The translations under genes were made by a program, and so were the position numbers. From contig NZ_NIUB01000003.1 of NCBI RefSeq assembly GCF_002197815.1, forward strand, positions 141,502 through 205,501: a DNA stretch of 64,000 bases. The letters run 5' to 3'. Shown in pieces: positions 63,877-64,000 of the stretch (the stretch's first letter is position 1; the number at the start of each line of letters is the position of its first letter). The notes beneath the pieces were generated by a model. The model ran no database searches and was not told the DNA's origin. It worked only from the letters and a program-made list of their open reading frames with translations. Source of the DNA: Pseudomonas oleovorans subsp. oleovorans (GTDB lineage: Bacteria; Pseudomonadota; Gammaproteobacteria; Pseudomonadales; Pseudomonadaceae).

Positions 63877-64000
63877 GTGCGCCAGGCATGGCGCGTAGCG
63901 CCGTGACTGGCGCTGTTCGGTTCACTGTGGTGGTGAACCGGACGACTTGGAGGTGAAAGTCCTCTGCACGCCCGGCAAGGGGAAGTGCTAGCGGAAGGCA
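63877..64000 (+). mobile_element. 5' end of a group II (class C-type) intron, continues past the window
   Basis: Seven bases after the terminator T tract the sequence becomes GTGCGCCAGGCATGGCGCG, the 5' start of bacterial group II introns (GUGYG consensus). It is followed by the domain I blocks TTGGAGGTGAAAGTCCTCTG and GGAAGTGCTAGCGGAAGGCA. Class C introns are known to insert just downstream of terminator hairpins, which fits exactly. The intron-encoded reverse transcriptase would lie beyond the window. Confidence 0.82.

Overview
The window is the replication-origin region of a high-GC Pseudomonas chromosome. The order glmS-glmR-glmU-atp operon-parB-parA-rsmG-mnmG // mnmE-yidC-yidD-rnpA-rpmH // dnaA-dnaN-recF-gyrB is the conserved Pseudomonas order around oriC. 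The protein sequences, the parS palindromes and the REP-type repeats fit the P. aeruginosa / P. mendocina branch. I cannot name the species from the sequence alone.

Layout. (1) 1-1.4 kb: the tail of a probable LysR regulator, then an MHS-type MFS transporter cut off by an IS30 remnant. (2) 1.4-10.5 kb: aerobic cobalamin genes. cobW-cobN-chlI-chlD-cobF run on the minus strand behind a cobalamin riboswitch, and cobE-cobM run divergently. (3) 10.5-16.1 kb: glmS, glmR, a LysE exporter and glmU. A 327-bp element with Tn7-type ends sits 25 bp downstream of glmS, exactly where Tn7 inserts, and splits a small gene that overlaps glmS. (4) 16.1-27.6 kb: the complete ATP synthase operon (atpI-B-E-F-H-A-G-D-C) behind a clear sigma70 promoter, then parB, parA, rsmG and mnmG. 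(5) 27.6-28.3 kb: a first origin-like region. (6) 28.3-53.0 kb: a 24.7-kb integrative island inserted in the 3' end of mnmE and bounded by 18-bp direct repeats (17 of 18 identical). (7) 53-57.1 kb: mnmE, yidC, yidD, rnpA, rpmH. (8) 57.1-57.6 kb: the main oriC candidate. (9) 57.6-63.8 kb: dnaA, dnaN, recF, gyrB, a terminator, and directly after it the start of a group IIC-type intron that runs off the window.

The island carries a P4-type integrase at the mnmE end and two remnant integrative-element genes (an STY4528-type replication protein and an integrase-domain protein) at the other end. Between them is a co-directional eight-gene minus-strand operon: fic, a 1757-aa DEAD-box/DUF1998 helicase, an SNF2 helicase, an AlbA_2/RecG-C-like protein, a 1630-aa Eco57I-type N6-adenine methyltransferase, an SMC/RecN-like ATPase, an HNH nuclease gene (one base out of frame at a G8 run) and a DUF262/HNH GmrSD-like protein. 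Most adjacent genes overlap or are separated by fewer than 15 bp. SNF2 helicase plus adenine methylase plus DUF1998 helicase is the core of class 1 DISARM, but the helicase and DUF1998 parts are fused here, no PLD gene is present, and five other genes are added. It is the best candidate in the window for an undescribed defence system.

The chromosome-maintenance genes and their sites lie together: ParA/ParB with two perfect parS palindromes in recF and one near-perfect palindrome in cobW; DnaA with two clusters of DnaA boxes, one on each side of the island. Perfect DnaA 9-mers are scattered through the core genes but I found none in the island.
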